Positions 56,362 to 64,000 of a stretch of DNA of 64,000 nucleotides are shown in pieces. The stretch spans positions 1-64,000 of the forward strand of contig JAGZLX010000001.1 of assembly GCA_018364485.1 (NCBI GenBank), read 5' to 3'. Position numbers and translations under genes: made by a program. The number at the start of each line of letters is the position of its first letter. Positions within the stretch are counted from its first letter, which is position 1. Source of the stretch: Granulicatella adiacens (GTDB lineage Bacteria > Bacillota > Bacilli > Lactobacillales > Aerococcaceae). The notes under the pieces are model-generated. The model was given only the letters and a program-made list of their open reading frames with translations, was not told the origin of the DNA and searched no databases.

Positions 56362-56411
56362 GAAGTGCATCCCAAAAGTTAGACAGAAAATCTAACTTTT
56401 GGGGTGTTTTT
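56361..56411 (+). mobile_element. Possible solo IS3-type end
   Basis: TGAAGTGCATCCC is followed by the hairpin AAAAGTTAGA...TCTAACTTTT and GGGGTGTTTTT. The TG tip plus internal hairpin resembles the left ends of streptococcal IS3-family (IS861/IS150-type) elements. No transposase follows. It could instead be only a terminator-like hairpin. Confidence 0.4.
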
Positions 56412-56506
56412 CAATAGAATTATATTTTTATGAGGATTAAAAATATATCTAGAATCTAATTGTGGTATAATATTGAATTATAATTTGAATGAAAGAGGTA
56501 TAGGAC

Positions 56507-57280
56507 ATGATCTTAGAAGAATTTGACCCCAACCGACAGGCTATTATTAATCCACAAGACTTACACCAACCAATTGAAGGATTTCCCAAAGTAGTCATCT
56601 CTTGCTTTTCAAGAGTAACTTTTGCTCGCCTCCTTGAGAATTACGATCATGAGGTCATTGCAAGAACCTCCATGGCTAATTTTGAAGTCTGTGTCTATGG
56701 TATCACGATAGGAGACCAACAGATTGCTGCCTTTAATGCACCAGTTGGGGCTGCTTCCTGTGTGGGAATTTTAGAGGATTTGATTCAGTTTGGGATGGAA
56801 AAACTTGTGCTCTTTGGGACTTGTGGGGTTTTAGATCGAGATATCGAAGCGACCTCCATCATCATTCCAACAGCTGCCCTTCGAGACGAGGGGACCAGTT
56901 ACCACTATCTTCCGGCTAGCGACGAAGTGGAAGTAAACAAGAAATCCCTTTCTCTCTTCCAAGCCTTTCTGGACAGTCACAAGGTTTCCTATCAGTCAGG
57001 AAAAGTGTGGACGACAGATGCACCGTACCGAGAAACCATCGACAAGATGAAGCGACCAAAGGAAGCAGGGGCCATCTGTGTGGATATGGAATGTTCGGCA
57101 GTGGCAGCCTTAGCAGCTTTTAGGGACTTGGAGCTCTGCCATTTCTTCTACGCAGCAGACCACCTCTCGGAAGAGCAATGGGATATCCGAACCTTATCTA
57201 ATCATGAGGATTTAGATAGCAAGGATCGAATCGCGGAGTTAGCCATCCAATTTGCGCTCTTTTGGGAAAAGGCTGACTAA
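56507..57280 (+). CDS. Nucleoside phosphorylase (PNP/UDP family)
   Basis: A 257-residue PNP/UDP-family phosphorylase. It has GAASCVGILEDLI, VLFGTCGVLD, TDAPYRE and the ribose-binding GAICVDMECSAVAALAAF (Met-Glu pair). It splits purine or pyrimidine nucleosides with phosphate. Codon choice (more CTC, CTT, GCC, TCC) looks unlike its neighbours and more like that of streptococci. It lies between an IS-like end and a palindrome, so horizontal transfer is likely. Confidence 0.85.
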   Translation: MILEEFDPNRQAIINPQDLHQPIEGFPKVVISCFSRVTFARLLENYDHEVIARTSMANFEVCVYGITIGDQQIAAFNAPVGAASCVGILEDLIQFGMEKLVLFGTCGVLDRDIEATSIIIPTAALRDEGTSYHYLPASDEVEVNKKSLSLFQAFLDSHKVSYQSGKVWTTDAPYRETIDKMKRPKEAGAICVDMECSAVAALAAFRDLELCHFFYAADHLSEEQWDIRTLSNHEDLDSKDRIAELAIQFALFWEKAD

Positions 57281-57310
57281 ATAAACCAAACTTTAATATA
57301 TTGAAACCAG

Positions 57311-57346
57311 TTGCCCAAAATTCACTTATAAGTGAATTTTGGGCAA
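57311..57346. terminator. Perfect 36-bp palindrome after the phosphorylase gene
   Basis: TTGCCCAAAATTCACTTATA is immediately followed by its complement. It is possibly a terminator, though T-runs are lacking outside it, or the remnant of a mobile end. Confidence 0.6.
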
Positions 57347-57503
57347 GTTACGTGAAGGACTCTTGCCTCTTCAAAAAGACCGTACCTATCACGTTTTCCA
57401 GCCACAACGACTCATCCCCAGCACCAACCCAATTTCTCCGTTTTTCACCAAAACCTCATTACAGCGCGCTTTCTAGCACTTCACTTTTTTGCAAAAAAAT
57501 CTC

Positions 57504-57707
57504 ATTTTCTTACAAGCCTGAAGAACGTTGCGGTTCTATAGCAACAGTAATGGGGGATAGCAACCAATGTGAATTACTGACTCTAGGGTGAAACCCGTAG
57601 AGTCAGTTTGAAGCTTGGTAGGAATTGAGACGTTAGGCTCAATCCGGTGCCCCATTACCGTAGCTATGAAGCTAACCGCAACCGTTCAAAAAGGCTTGTA
57701 AGAAAAA
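57504..57707 (+). repeat. Structured intergenic repeat, copy H (forward)
   Basis: The outer arms TTTTCTTACAAGCCT and AGGCTTGTAAGAAAA pair, then CTATAGCAACAGTAATGGGG with CCCCATTACCGTAGCTATG. The hairpins are CTGACTCTA/TAGAGTCAG and GGAATTGAGAC...GGCTCAATCCGGTGC, nearly identical to copy B. It lies between the convergent phosphorylase and Mga-like genes. Confidence 0.85.
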
Positions 57708-57740
57708 CGTAAGTTTTACAAAAAAAGATTAGTATGCAAC

Positions 57741-57775
57741 AGAAAGATGCCCCTGCATTGCAGGGGCATCTTTCT
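57741..57775 (-). terminator. Terminator of the Mga-like gene
   Basis: AGAAAGATGCCCCTGC pairs perfectly with its complement across ATT; it overlaps the gene's stop codon. Confidence 0.85.
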
Positions 57776-59228
57776 ATTGTTTATTCAACTCGTTTACGAG
57801 GTCAATCATACTCAAATCATGCGAGCAGATCACCGTTTTCCCTTTAATTTCAGGAAGAGCAAAGTTGCTCAAAATAATCTTGTAATCTGATTTCTCTAGA
57901 ATATCTAACGAAATTTCAAGCTGGTCATACGTATGATACTCGAAGCGGTTTGCCGCGTTGTGTTCTAAATACGATGCCAAGAATTTTGGATAGTATTCGT
58001 CGAAATCGTTTAAGATCAACACCTTGATTTTCTCTTGTTTGGCTTGCAACTGAGCAACAAGACCTTCCCAGTGCGTGTAGAACGTGTAAATCAAGTGTGA
58101 GATGTTTCGTTGACGTTTTACGTTTTTAATCTCGTGCTGGTATTGCTCAAGGAGTGCTGCAACATCATTGTAGAACTCAGGTGAAAGCGACTTGAAGAAG
58201 TTCATCAATGGTTTCTTCTTATCGAATAAGATAAAGTCTGAGTGCACTTCGATACGTTCTAATTGAGACGTGTTATGTAAGTGCCACAATAGTAAATCAT
58301 AGTTTTCACACTTCAAGCCGTAACGTTTTTCAAGACTTTGGATGTTCGTCACTAATGTATCGAAGGATAGGCGGTCACGGACGTTTTCTTGACGTGCCGC
58401 TGAGAACTCTTCGACGTTTAAGAAGAAGTGCGGTTGTAAGAAAATAGAGAAGGATTGTTCCAGAATTTCTGGAGTCACGTTGATTCCTGTTTCTTTTACA
58501 AATTGCGCAACGATTTCGTCTAGGCCTTCTAATTGATTGTAGTAATCATAGAATTTGTCTTTTGCTTCGATGTTTTGTACGAAATGTCCTTGATAAGCAC
58601 GGAAGAAGTTCACCGTGAAGATCATCTTGAAGACACGGAACCCTTCAAAGCTTTGTGGGAAGTTTGAAGACTTGAAGAGGTCAGCTAAAATCTTTTCAAG
58701 TGAAGCTTCGTCTACAAAGTCGAATGGCCATTCGAAGAAAGGTGTCTTTTCAGCAAAATATTGAATGAAGAAGAAACGAATGTCTTGTTCATTTCCAATA
58801 AATTGTAAGTTTTTCTTCGAGATTTGGAAATCGAATTTTTTCTTTAAGCTATTGTTGATTTTTTGAATGTAACGATTCAATGTTGAAGTCGTAATAAATA
58901 GTTTTTGTGTCATTTCTGAGACAGTGGTTTCTTCGTGTAAGAATAATTGTTCCAGAATTTCGTAGCAAATAGAATGTGAATAATAATAAGGATAAACCAC
59001 TTCCGTACTTAAGTTTTGTGGTAATTCAATACGTACCCCGTTCGTCGAGAAGAGGATATCTAATCCTTCAATCTTATCGCGTAAAAAAGCGAGGTCGATT
59101 TTAATGGCGCGGGTAGAAACTTTAAACGCTTTTGCAAGCTCGTCGATATGAACCCAGCCGTTTGCTTGGACTAAATAGTCTACAATATCAATTTGTCGGT
59201 TTTGATTTTTTGAAAGTAATGCTCTCAT
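57774..59228 (-). CDS. Mga-like transcriptional regulator
   Basis: A 484-residue regulator. An N-terminal DeoR/Mga-type HTH (GWVHIDELAKAFKVSTRAIK, about 23-42) is followed by a second HTH (HEETTVSEMTQKLFITTSTL, about 105-124) and a central helical domain. The C-terminal part has an EIIB-like pattern. This is the layout of the Mga/AtxA family, PTS-modulated virulence regulators. I choose ATG 59228 (AAGGGAG upstream). It is divergent from the liv operon. Confidence 0.75.
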   Translation of the reverse strand: MRALLSKNQNRQIDIVDYLVQANGWVHIDELAKAFKVSTRAIKIDLAFLRDKIEGLDILFSTNGVRIELPQNLSTEVVYPYYYSHSICYEILEQLFLHEETTVSEMTQKLFITTSTLNRYIQKINNSLKKKFDFQISKKNLQFIGNEQDIRFFFIQYFAEKTPFFEWPFDFVDEASLEKILADLFKSSNFPQSFEGFRVFKMIFTVNFFRAYQGHFVQNIEAKDKFYDYYNQLEGLDEIVAQFVKETGINVTPEILEQSFSIFLQPHFFLNVEEFSAARQENVRDRLSFDTLVTNIQSLEKRYGLKCENYDLLLWHLHNTSQLERIEVHSDFILFDKKKPLMNFFKSLSPEFYNDVAALLEQYQHEIKNVKRQRNISHLIYTFYTHWEGLVAQLQAKQEKIKVLILNDFDEYYPKFLASYLEHNAANRFEYHTYDQLEISLDILEKSDYKIILSNFALPEIKGKTVICSHDLSMIDLVNELNKQ

Positions 59229-59482
59229 TTCTTTCTCCCTTTTCTTGTTAGTTGTGTCACACACTAAATTGCTAAAATACAATATATCACACTTTAGGTG
59301 TAAATAATACCTATTTATAACTTGAAAAGAATGAAAATAATTATAAGAAAAATGAAAATGAAAACGATAAAAATGTAAACAAAATATTTTTTCAAAAAAT
59401 ACGAGTTATCTATTGCATGAATTGTCAGAATATTATATACTACTCTCAAGTTGAAAAATTCATCCATGAAAAGAGGGATCTT
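59229..59482. promoter_or_regulatory. Divergent intergenic region between the Mga-like gene and livJ
   Basis: A 254-bp very AT-rich stretch with no gene. It holds TGTGTCACACAC and a TTTAGGTGTAAATAATACCTA imperfect repeat (given in part). The promoters of both divergent genes must be here; I cannot place boxes with certainty. Confidence 0.4.
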
Positions 59483-60640
59483 ATGAAATTAAAGAAATTC
59501 ACATTAGGCGCTGTGGTTGCAGCAATTTTAGCAGGTTGTGGAAACGCAGCAGATAGTAATACAGTCAAAATCGGAGGGAACTTCGAGTTAACAGGGAACG
59601 TAGCGACTTACGGTACTTCTATGAACAACGGTGCTCAATTAGCCGTAGAACAAAAAGGGAAGTTATTAGATAAGGAATTAAAATACGTTTCATACGATAA
59701 CAAATCAGACAAAACAGAAGTTGCTTCTGTAGCGAAGAAATTAGCTTCTGAGAAAGTGGTTGGCGTTGTCGGGCCAGCAACAACAGGGGATGCTTCAGTA
59801 TCAATCCCAGTTAACGAACAAGCAAAAATCCCAACAGTCTTCCCAGCAACAACAGGGGACGGCGTAACATTGAAAAACGCAGAAGATGCATCTTCAGTAT
59901 ATGAATACATCTACCGTGTATGTTTCTCTGACAGCTACCAAGGGGTTGTAGGAGCAAACTTCGTACACAAGAAATTCGGAAATGCTAAAGTAGCCATCTT
60001 ACAAGATACAGGTAATGACTACTCTAAAGGGTTAGCAGATGCCTTTGAAAAAACTTACACTGACAGCAAAATCGGTGGAACAGTTGTAACTCGTGAATAC
60101 TACCAATCAAAAGACACAGACTTCCAAGCAGTATTAACAACATTGAAATCTAAAGACTTCGATGTATTATATGTTCCTGGTTACTACGAAGAAGTTGGTC
60201 TAATCATCAAACAAGCACGTGAAATGGGTATCACTCAACCAATCGTTGGTGGGGACGGACTTTCAAGTGACAAGTTAGCAGCATTAGCAGGTAACAGCTC
60301 AAACCTTTCTAACGTTTACTACACTTCACACTTCTCAACATTAAGTGATGATGCAGACGTTCAAGCGTTCGTTAAAGCGTACAAAGAAAAATATGGTGCA
60401 AACCCAGATACTTTCGCCGCTTTAAGTTATGATGCCACTCAATTGTTAATGAAAGCTATCGAAAAAGCAGGCTCAACTGATCCTCAAGCAATCACAAAAG
60501 CTTTAGCAGAAACAAAAGACTTCGATGGTGTCACAGGTACATTCTCAATGGGTGCAGACCACACACCAGTGAAATCAGCAGTTGTCATCGAGTTCCAAAA
60601 CGGACAAGAAGTAAGTGCTCAAGAGTACTCAGCTGACTAA
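59483..60640 (+). CDS. livJ: Branched-chain amino-acid ABC transporter, substrate-binding lipoprotein
   Basis: A 385-residue type I periplasmic-binding-fold lipoprotein with lipobox L-A-G-C (Cys 19). It has the Leu/Ile/Val-binding features GNFELTGNVATYG and VVGVVGPATTGDASVSIP. I choose ATG 59483 with AGAGGG upstream. It heads livJ-livH-livM-livG-livF. Confidence 0.93.
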   Translation: MKLKKFTLGAVVAAILAGCGNAADSNTVKIGGNFELTGNVATYGTSMNNGAQLAVEQKGKLLDKELKYVSYDNKSDKTEVASVAKKLASEKVVGVVGPATTGDASVSIPVNEQAKIPTVFPATTGDGVTLKNAEDASSVYEYIYRVCFSDSYQGVVGANFVHKKFGNAKVAILQDTGNDYSKGLADAFEKTYTDSKIGGTVVTREYYQSKDTDFQAVLTTLKSKDFDVLYVPGYYEEVGLIIKQAREMGITQPIVGGDGLSSDKLAALAGNSSNLSNVYYTSHFSTLSDDADVQAFVKAYKEKYGANPDTFAALSYDATQLLMKAIEKAGSTDPQAITKALAETKDFDGVTGTFSMGADHTPVKSAVVIEFQNGQEVSAQEYSAD

Positions 60641-60662
60641 TTAAGTTTTAACAGTATTTTTT

Positions 60663-60697
60663 AAGAGAGGCACGAAGGGGACTTCCGCCTCTCTTTT
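60663..60697 (+). terminator. Intra-operon hairpin after livJ
   Basis: AAGAGAGGC pairs with GCCTCTCTT followed by TT. Lying between livJ and livH, it probably reduces expression of the transporter genes relative to the binding protein. Confidence 0.75.
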
Positions 60698-60734
60698 CCA
60701 CTAGATAAAGGATAGATTTGAAAGGAGAAAATAT

Positions 60735-61616
60735 ATGGAGTTGTTAGTTCAACAATTGGTAAACGGGCTAGCAGTCGGAAGTATTTACGCGTTGATTGCA
60801 CTTGGATATACCATGGTTTATGGAACAATTAAGCTCATTAACTTCGCACACGGGGATGTGTACATGATGGGGGCGTTCATTGGATATTTTGCCGTAATGG
60901 TCTTGAAGATGAATGTATTCGTAGCGCTCTTGGTAGCGATGGTTGCTTGTGCGGTCTTAGGGGTTGTGATTGAACGTGTGGCCTACAAGCCGCTTCGTAA
61001 ATCCACTCGTGTAGCCGCGTTGATTACGGCGATCGGGGTGTCATACCTATTAGAAAATGCAATGAGTTATTTCTTTGGAGCGGAATCTCGTCCGTTTCCT
61101 TCAGACTTCGGAACTGAAACGATCACATTATTCGGAGACGTTTCAGTCAATGGAAAACAAATTTTGATTTTCGGAGTTACCGTAGTCTTAATGGCGTTAT
61201 TACAATTTATCGTTCGTTATACAAAAATGGGGAAAGCCATGCGTGCGGTTGCCGTGGATGAGCAAGCAGCTCAACTGATGGGGATTGACGTAGACGGAGT
61301 GATTTCCTTTACATTCGCACTCGGTTCAGCGCTTGCCGGGATTGCCGGAGTCCTTGTTGGAGTGTACTACAATACGATTTCAACAACAATGGGGATTACA
61401 GTCGGACTAAAAGCCTTTGTTGCGGCCGTACTTGGTGGTATCGGTAGTATTCCTGGGGCCATGGTCGGTGGGTACCTCATCGGTTTATTAGAAACAATGG
61501 TAAGCTTCTTCGGTTACTCACCATACCGTGACGGAGTCGTTTACTTCCTATTATTCATTATTTTAATCGTGTTACCAGCTGGATTGTTTGGTAAAAATGT
61601 CAGAGAGAAAGTGTAG
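60735..61616 (+). CDS. livH: Branched-chain amino-acid ABC permease LivH
   Basis: A 293-residue permease with about eight membrane segments and the LivH start GLAVGSIYALIALGYTMVYG, then INFAHGDVYMMGAF. It forms the transport channel with LivM. AAAGGAG precedes the ATG; it ends directly before livM. Confidence 0.94.
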   Translation: MELLVQQLVNGLAVGSIYALIALGYTMVYGTIKLINFAHGDVYMMGAFIGYFAVMVLKMNVFVALLVAMVACAVLGVVIERVAYKPLRKSTRVAALITAIGVSYLLENAMSYFFGAESRPFPSDFGTETITLFGDVSVNGKQILIFGVTVVLMALLQFIVRYTKMGKAMRAVAVDEQAAQLMGIDVDGVISFTFALGSALAGIAGVLVGVYYNTISTTMGITVGLKAFVAAVLGGIGSIPGAMVGGYLIGLLETMVSFFGYSPYRDGVVYFLLFIILIVLPAGLFGKNVREKV

Positions 61617-61625
61617 GTGAAGAAG

Positions 61626-62588
61626 ATGCAAAGATTTCATAAAAAGAATATTCGTTGGACGCTGTTCGCATTAGGAATGTACGCTCTTCTTTTCGTACTT
61701 GTACAAACAGGAGTGATTAACTTCTACTACGAAAGTACCTTCATTAATATCATGATCAATATCATCTACGCCGTTGGATTGAACCTTATTCTTGGGGTTG
61801 CCGGACAGTTCTCACTTGGGCATGCCGGATTTATCGCGATTGGTTCTTATAGCGGTGCGATTCTTGGAAAAATGATGAACGGTCTTCCTGGATTATTTGC
61901 TGGGATGGCAGTCGGAGTAGTCATCTCTGTTATCGTCGCGTTCCTTGTTGGATTACCAACGCTTCGTTTAAAAGGGGACTACCTAGCGATTGCGACTCTT
62001 GGGGTTGCGGAAATCATCCGTGTTGCCGTGACAAATATGAAAATCACAAACGGTGCTGCTGGTATCAGTGGGGTGCCTTTAACAAACACATGGACGATTA
62101 CGTATATCGCCTTAGTATTAACAACCATCTTAATCTTGAACTACACCTTCAGTAGTGCAGGTCGTGCCACTTATGCGGTCTTACAAGACGAAATTGCTGC
62201 GGAATCGATGGGGGTTCAAGTGACGAAATATAAAATCTTGGCCTTCGTATTAGGAGCAGCCACTGCAAGTATCGGTGGAACGCTTTCTGCCACAACGCTT
62301 GGAGCGGTAACGCCAAGTGACTTCACGTTCATGAAATCAATCGAAGTGTTAATCATCGTGGTATTCGGTGGTATCGGAAGTTTCACAGGTTCATTCGTGG
62401 CGGCCGTATTACTTGGAATCATCAACCTTGTCCTACAACCATTTGGACAATTACGTATGATCATCTATGCGGTAGCGTTAATCTTAATTATGATTTTCCG
62501 TCCAGGTGGATTGCTTGGTACTTGGGAATTCAAACTAGGAGACTTCAAGTTTTCTAAGAAGAAAGAAACAAAGGAGAGTGGGAAGTAA
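61626..62588 (+). CDS. livM: Branched-chain amino-acid ABC permease LivM
   Basis: A 320-residue permease with the LivM motifs GLNLILGVAGQFSLGHAGF and VVFGGIGSFTGSFVAAVLLG. I prefer ATG 61626, preceded by AGGTGAAG, over an in-frame GTG 9 bp upstream. livG follows with a 1-bp overlap. Confidence 0.93.
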   Translation: MQRFHKKNIRWTLFALGMYALLFVLVQTGVINFYYESTFINIMINIIYAVGLNLILGVAGQFSLGHAGFIAIGSYSGAILGKMMNGLPGLFAGMAVGVVISVIVAFLVGLPTLRLKGDYLAIATLGVAEIIRVAVTNMKITNGAAGISGVPLTNTWTITYIALVLTTILILNYTFSSAGRATYAVLQDEIAAESMGVQVTKYKILAFVLGAATASIGGTLSATTLGAVTPSDFTFMKSIEVLIIVVFGGIGSFTGSFVAAVLLGIINLVLQPFGQLRMIIYAVALILIMIFRPGGLLGTWEFKLGDFKFSKKKETKESGK

Positions 62589-63358
62589 TGTTATTAGAAG
62601 TTAATGGACTAACAAAAAACTTTGGCGGACTTTCTGCGGTCTCTAACGTTTCGATGAAAGTAAACAAGGGCGAGTTAATCGGACTCATCGGGCCGAACGG
62701 GGCTGGGAAAACGACTTTCTTCAACTTGTTAACAGGGGTTTATGAGCCAACAGAAGGAACGGTTAGCTTAGAAGTAGACGGACAGTTGAAAAACTTAAAC
62801 GGACTTCCGCCCTACAAGCGTACAAGCCTAGGGATGGCGCGTACCTTCCAAAATATTCGCTTGTTTAAAGATTTAACGGTACTCGAAAATGTAATGATTG
62901 CCATGCACGCACACTCGAGCGATTCATTGTTCTCAACATTATTCCGTACGAAGAAATACTATGATACAGAAGCGAAAATGCGCGAAGAAGCGGTTGAATT
63001 GCTAAAGATTTTCGAGTTAGATACACTCAAAGATGAAAAGGCAAAAAACTTAGCTTATGGGCAACAACGTGAATTGGAAATCGTTCGTGCCTTAGCGACA
63101 AAACCAAAAGTCTTATTTTTAGATGAACCTGCAGCGGGGATGAACCCTCAAGAAACGGCTCAATTAACCGAATTGATTGCCAAAATTCAAAGAGAATTTG
63201 ATTTAACCGTTGTGTTAATCGAACACGATATGTCGCTTGTCATGAAAATCTGCCAACGCATTTACGTGTTGGAATATGGAAGACTGCTTGCAGAAGGAAC
63301 TCCAGAAGAAATCAAACAAAATCCTGCAGTTATTAAAGCGTACTTAGGAGGTGAGTAG
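62588..63358 (+). CDS. livG: Branched-chain amino-acid ABC ATPase LivG
   Basis: A 256-residue ATPase. It has Walker A GPNGAGKTT, signature-type YGQQRELEIVRAL, Walker B VLFLDEPAAGMNP and the H-loop VLIEHDM. The ATG overlaps the livM stop by one base. It drives transport with LivF. Confidence 0.95.
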   Translation: MLLEVNGLTKNFGGLSAVSNVSMKVNKGELIGLIGPNGAGKTTFFNLLTGVYEPTEGTVSLEVDGQLKNLNGLPPYKRTSLGMARTFQNIRLFKDLTVLENVMIAMHAHSSDSLFSTLFRTKKYYDTEAKMREEAVELLKIFELDTLKDEKAKNLAYGQQRELEIVRALATKPKVLFLDEPAAGMNPQETAQLTELIAKIQREFDLTVVLIEHDMSLVMKICQRIYVLEYGRLLAEGTPEEIKQNPAVIKAYLGGE

Positions 63359-64000
63359 ATGTTAGAAGTTAAAAATTTATCAGTTCATTACGGAATGATT
63401 CAAGCCGTACGTAATGTGGATTTTACAGTCAATGAAGGGGAAATCGTGTCTTTAATCGGGGCAAACGGTGCCGGAAAGTCAACCATCTTGAAGACTTTAT
63501 CAGGACTCATCCATCCTTCAGAAGGCGAAATCGTCTACTTAGGTGAGAACATCGCTTCGACATCTGCGAAGAAAATCGTTGAGAAAGGGCTCGTGCAAGT
63601 GCCGGAAGGTCGTCACGTATTCCCAGGATTAACGGTAAAAGAAAACCTTGAACTAGGGGCTTTTCTACGTAAGGATAAAGAAGAAATTCAAAAAGATATG
63701 GAAGCCGTCTTCGAACGTTTCCCAATCTTGAAAGAACGTAAAGACCAAGATGCACAAACGCTCTCAGGTGGGGAACAACAAATGTTAGCGATGGGCCGTG
63801 CATTAATGAGCCGTCCAAAACTATTATTGTTGGATGAACCTTCAATGGGGTTAGCGCCAATCTTCATCCGCGAGATTTTCAAAATCATTCAAGAAATCCA
63901 AAAGACAGGGACAACAGTTTTATTAATCGAGCAAAATGCGAAAATGGCATTGTCGATTTCAAATCGTGCGTATGTACTAGAAACTGGATCAGTGGTTCTT
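63359..64000 (+). CDS. livF: Branched-chain amino-acid ABC ATPase LivF (runs off the window)
   Basis: Partial: the first 214 codons run off the right edge. It begins MLEVKNLSVHYGMIQAVRNV and has Walker A GANGAGKST, VPEGRHVFPGLTVKENL (LivF-typical), signature LSGGEQQMLAMGRAL and Walker B LLLLDEPSMGLAP. AGGAGGTGAG precedes the ATG, which overlaps the livG stop region. It completes livJ-H-M-G-F. Confidence 0.93.
   Translation, partial: MLEVKNLSVHYGMIQAVRNVDFTVNEGEIVSLIGANGAGKSTILKTLSGLIHPSEGEIVYLGENIASTSAKKIVEKGLVQVPEGRHVFPGLTVKENLELGAFLRKDKEEIQKDMEAVFERFPILKERKDQDAQTLSGGEQQMLAMGRALMSRPKLLLLDEPSMGLAPIFIREIFKIIQEIQKTGTTVLLIEQNAKMALSISNRAYVLETGSVVL

Noticed and set aside
57301..57591. Open frame of 96 codons after the phosphorylase
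   Set aside because: It covers the palindrome and the left arm of repeat copy H, has no ribosome site and low-complexity composition.

Overview
The window looks like chromosome of a low-GC Gram-positive bacterium of the order Lactobacillales. Supporting features are strong GGAGG ribosome binding sites, dense operons, a T-box in front of serS, a preQ1-I riboswitch in front of queT, the cdaA-cdaR-glmM operon, and a nickel-dependent lactate racemase (lar) locus like that of lactobacilli. A Carnobacteriaceae member such as Granulicatella is my best guess, but that is inference from gene content. No rRNA, tRNA or CRISPR array was seen.

Layout. 1-3.1 kb: the end of an IS3-type element, then six small tandem genes, two or three of which resemble polymorphic-toxin immunity proteins. 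3.1-5.7 kb: copper export (copA-copZ) behind a CopY-type operator. 6.1-13.1 kb, minus strand: a GalNAc/tagatose-phosphate catabolic operon (GntR regulator, agaS, deacetylase, N-terminally short lacD) under a DasR/NagR-like palindrome, then a split fructose-type PTS with fruK, divergent from an RpiR regulator. 14-17.6 kb: L-serine dehydratase, msrA, an aminotransferase. 17.8-23.4 kb: mnmE (with a terminator-like leader hairpin), a Nudix hydrolase, mnmG, rsmG, a lipoprotein. 23.5-31 kb: a nucleoid-associated protein, ogt, an aromatic-acid-exporter-like protein, a ComX-like sigma factor, queT, an MBL hydrolase, and tatD-rnmV-rsmA. 31.1-33.9 kb: an accessory patch with a double Ltp-domain protein, sdpR-sdpI, three coupled small paralogues, a 31-residue membrane peptide and a possible toxin remnant. 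34.2-39.8 kb: cdaA-cdaR-glmM, a zinc-free S14 paralogue behind a Zur-like box, a thioesterase, a VTT membrane protein and yidD. 39.9-46.3 kb: the lar locus. 46.6-49 kb: glycerate permease and kinase with a cre site. 49.4-52.4 kb: a D,D-carboxypeptidase and serS. 53.4-57.3 kb: a membrane glycerophosphodiesterase, a lipoprotein, and a probably foreign nucleoside phosphorylase next to an IS-like end. 57.8-64 kb: an Mga-like regulator divergent from a branched-chain amino-acid ABC operon that runs off the window.

The most unusual signal is a family of eight intergenic elements of roughly 115-270 bp (5.8, 19.4, 38.0, 46.3, 52.4, 52.8, 53.2 and 57.5 kb). Each folds as a long outer stem enclosing two hairpins, with a near-constant GAGAC...GGCTC...CCGGTGC block. 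The stems differ in sequence between copies but stay complementary, so pairing is conserved rather than sequence. In several copies the outer arms also act as the terminators of neighbouring genes. I know no name for this family, and it is the best candidate for an undescribed element here.
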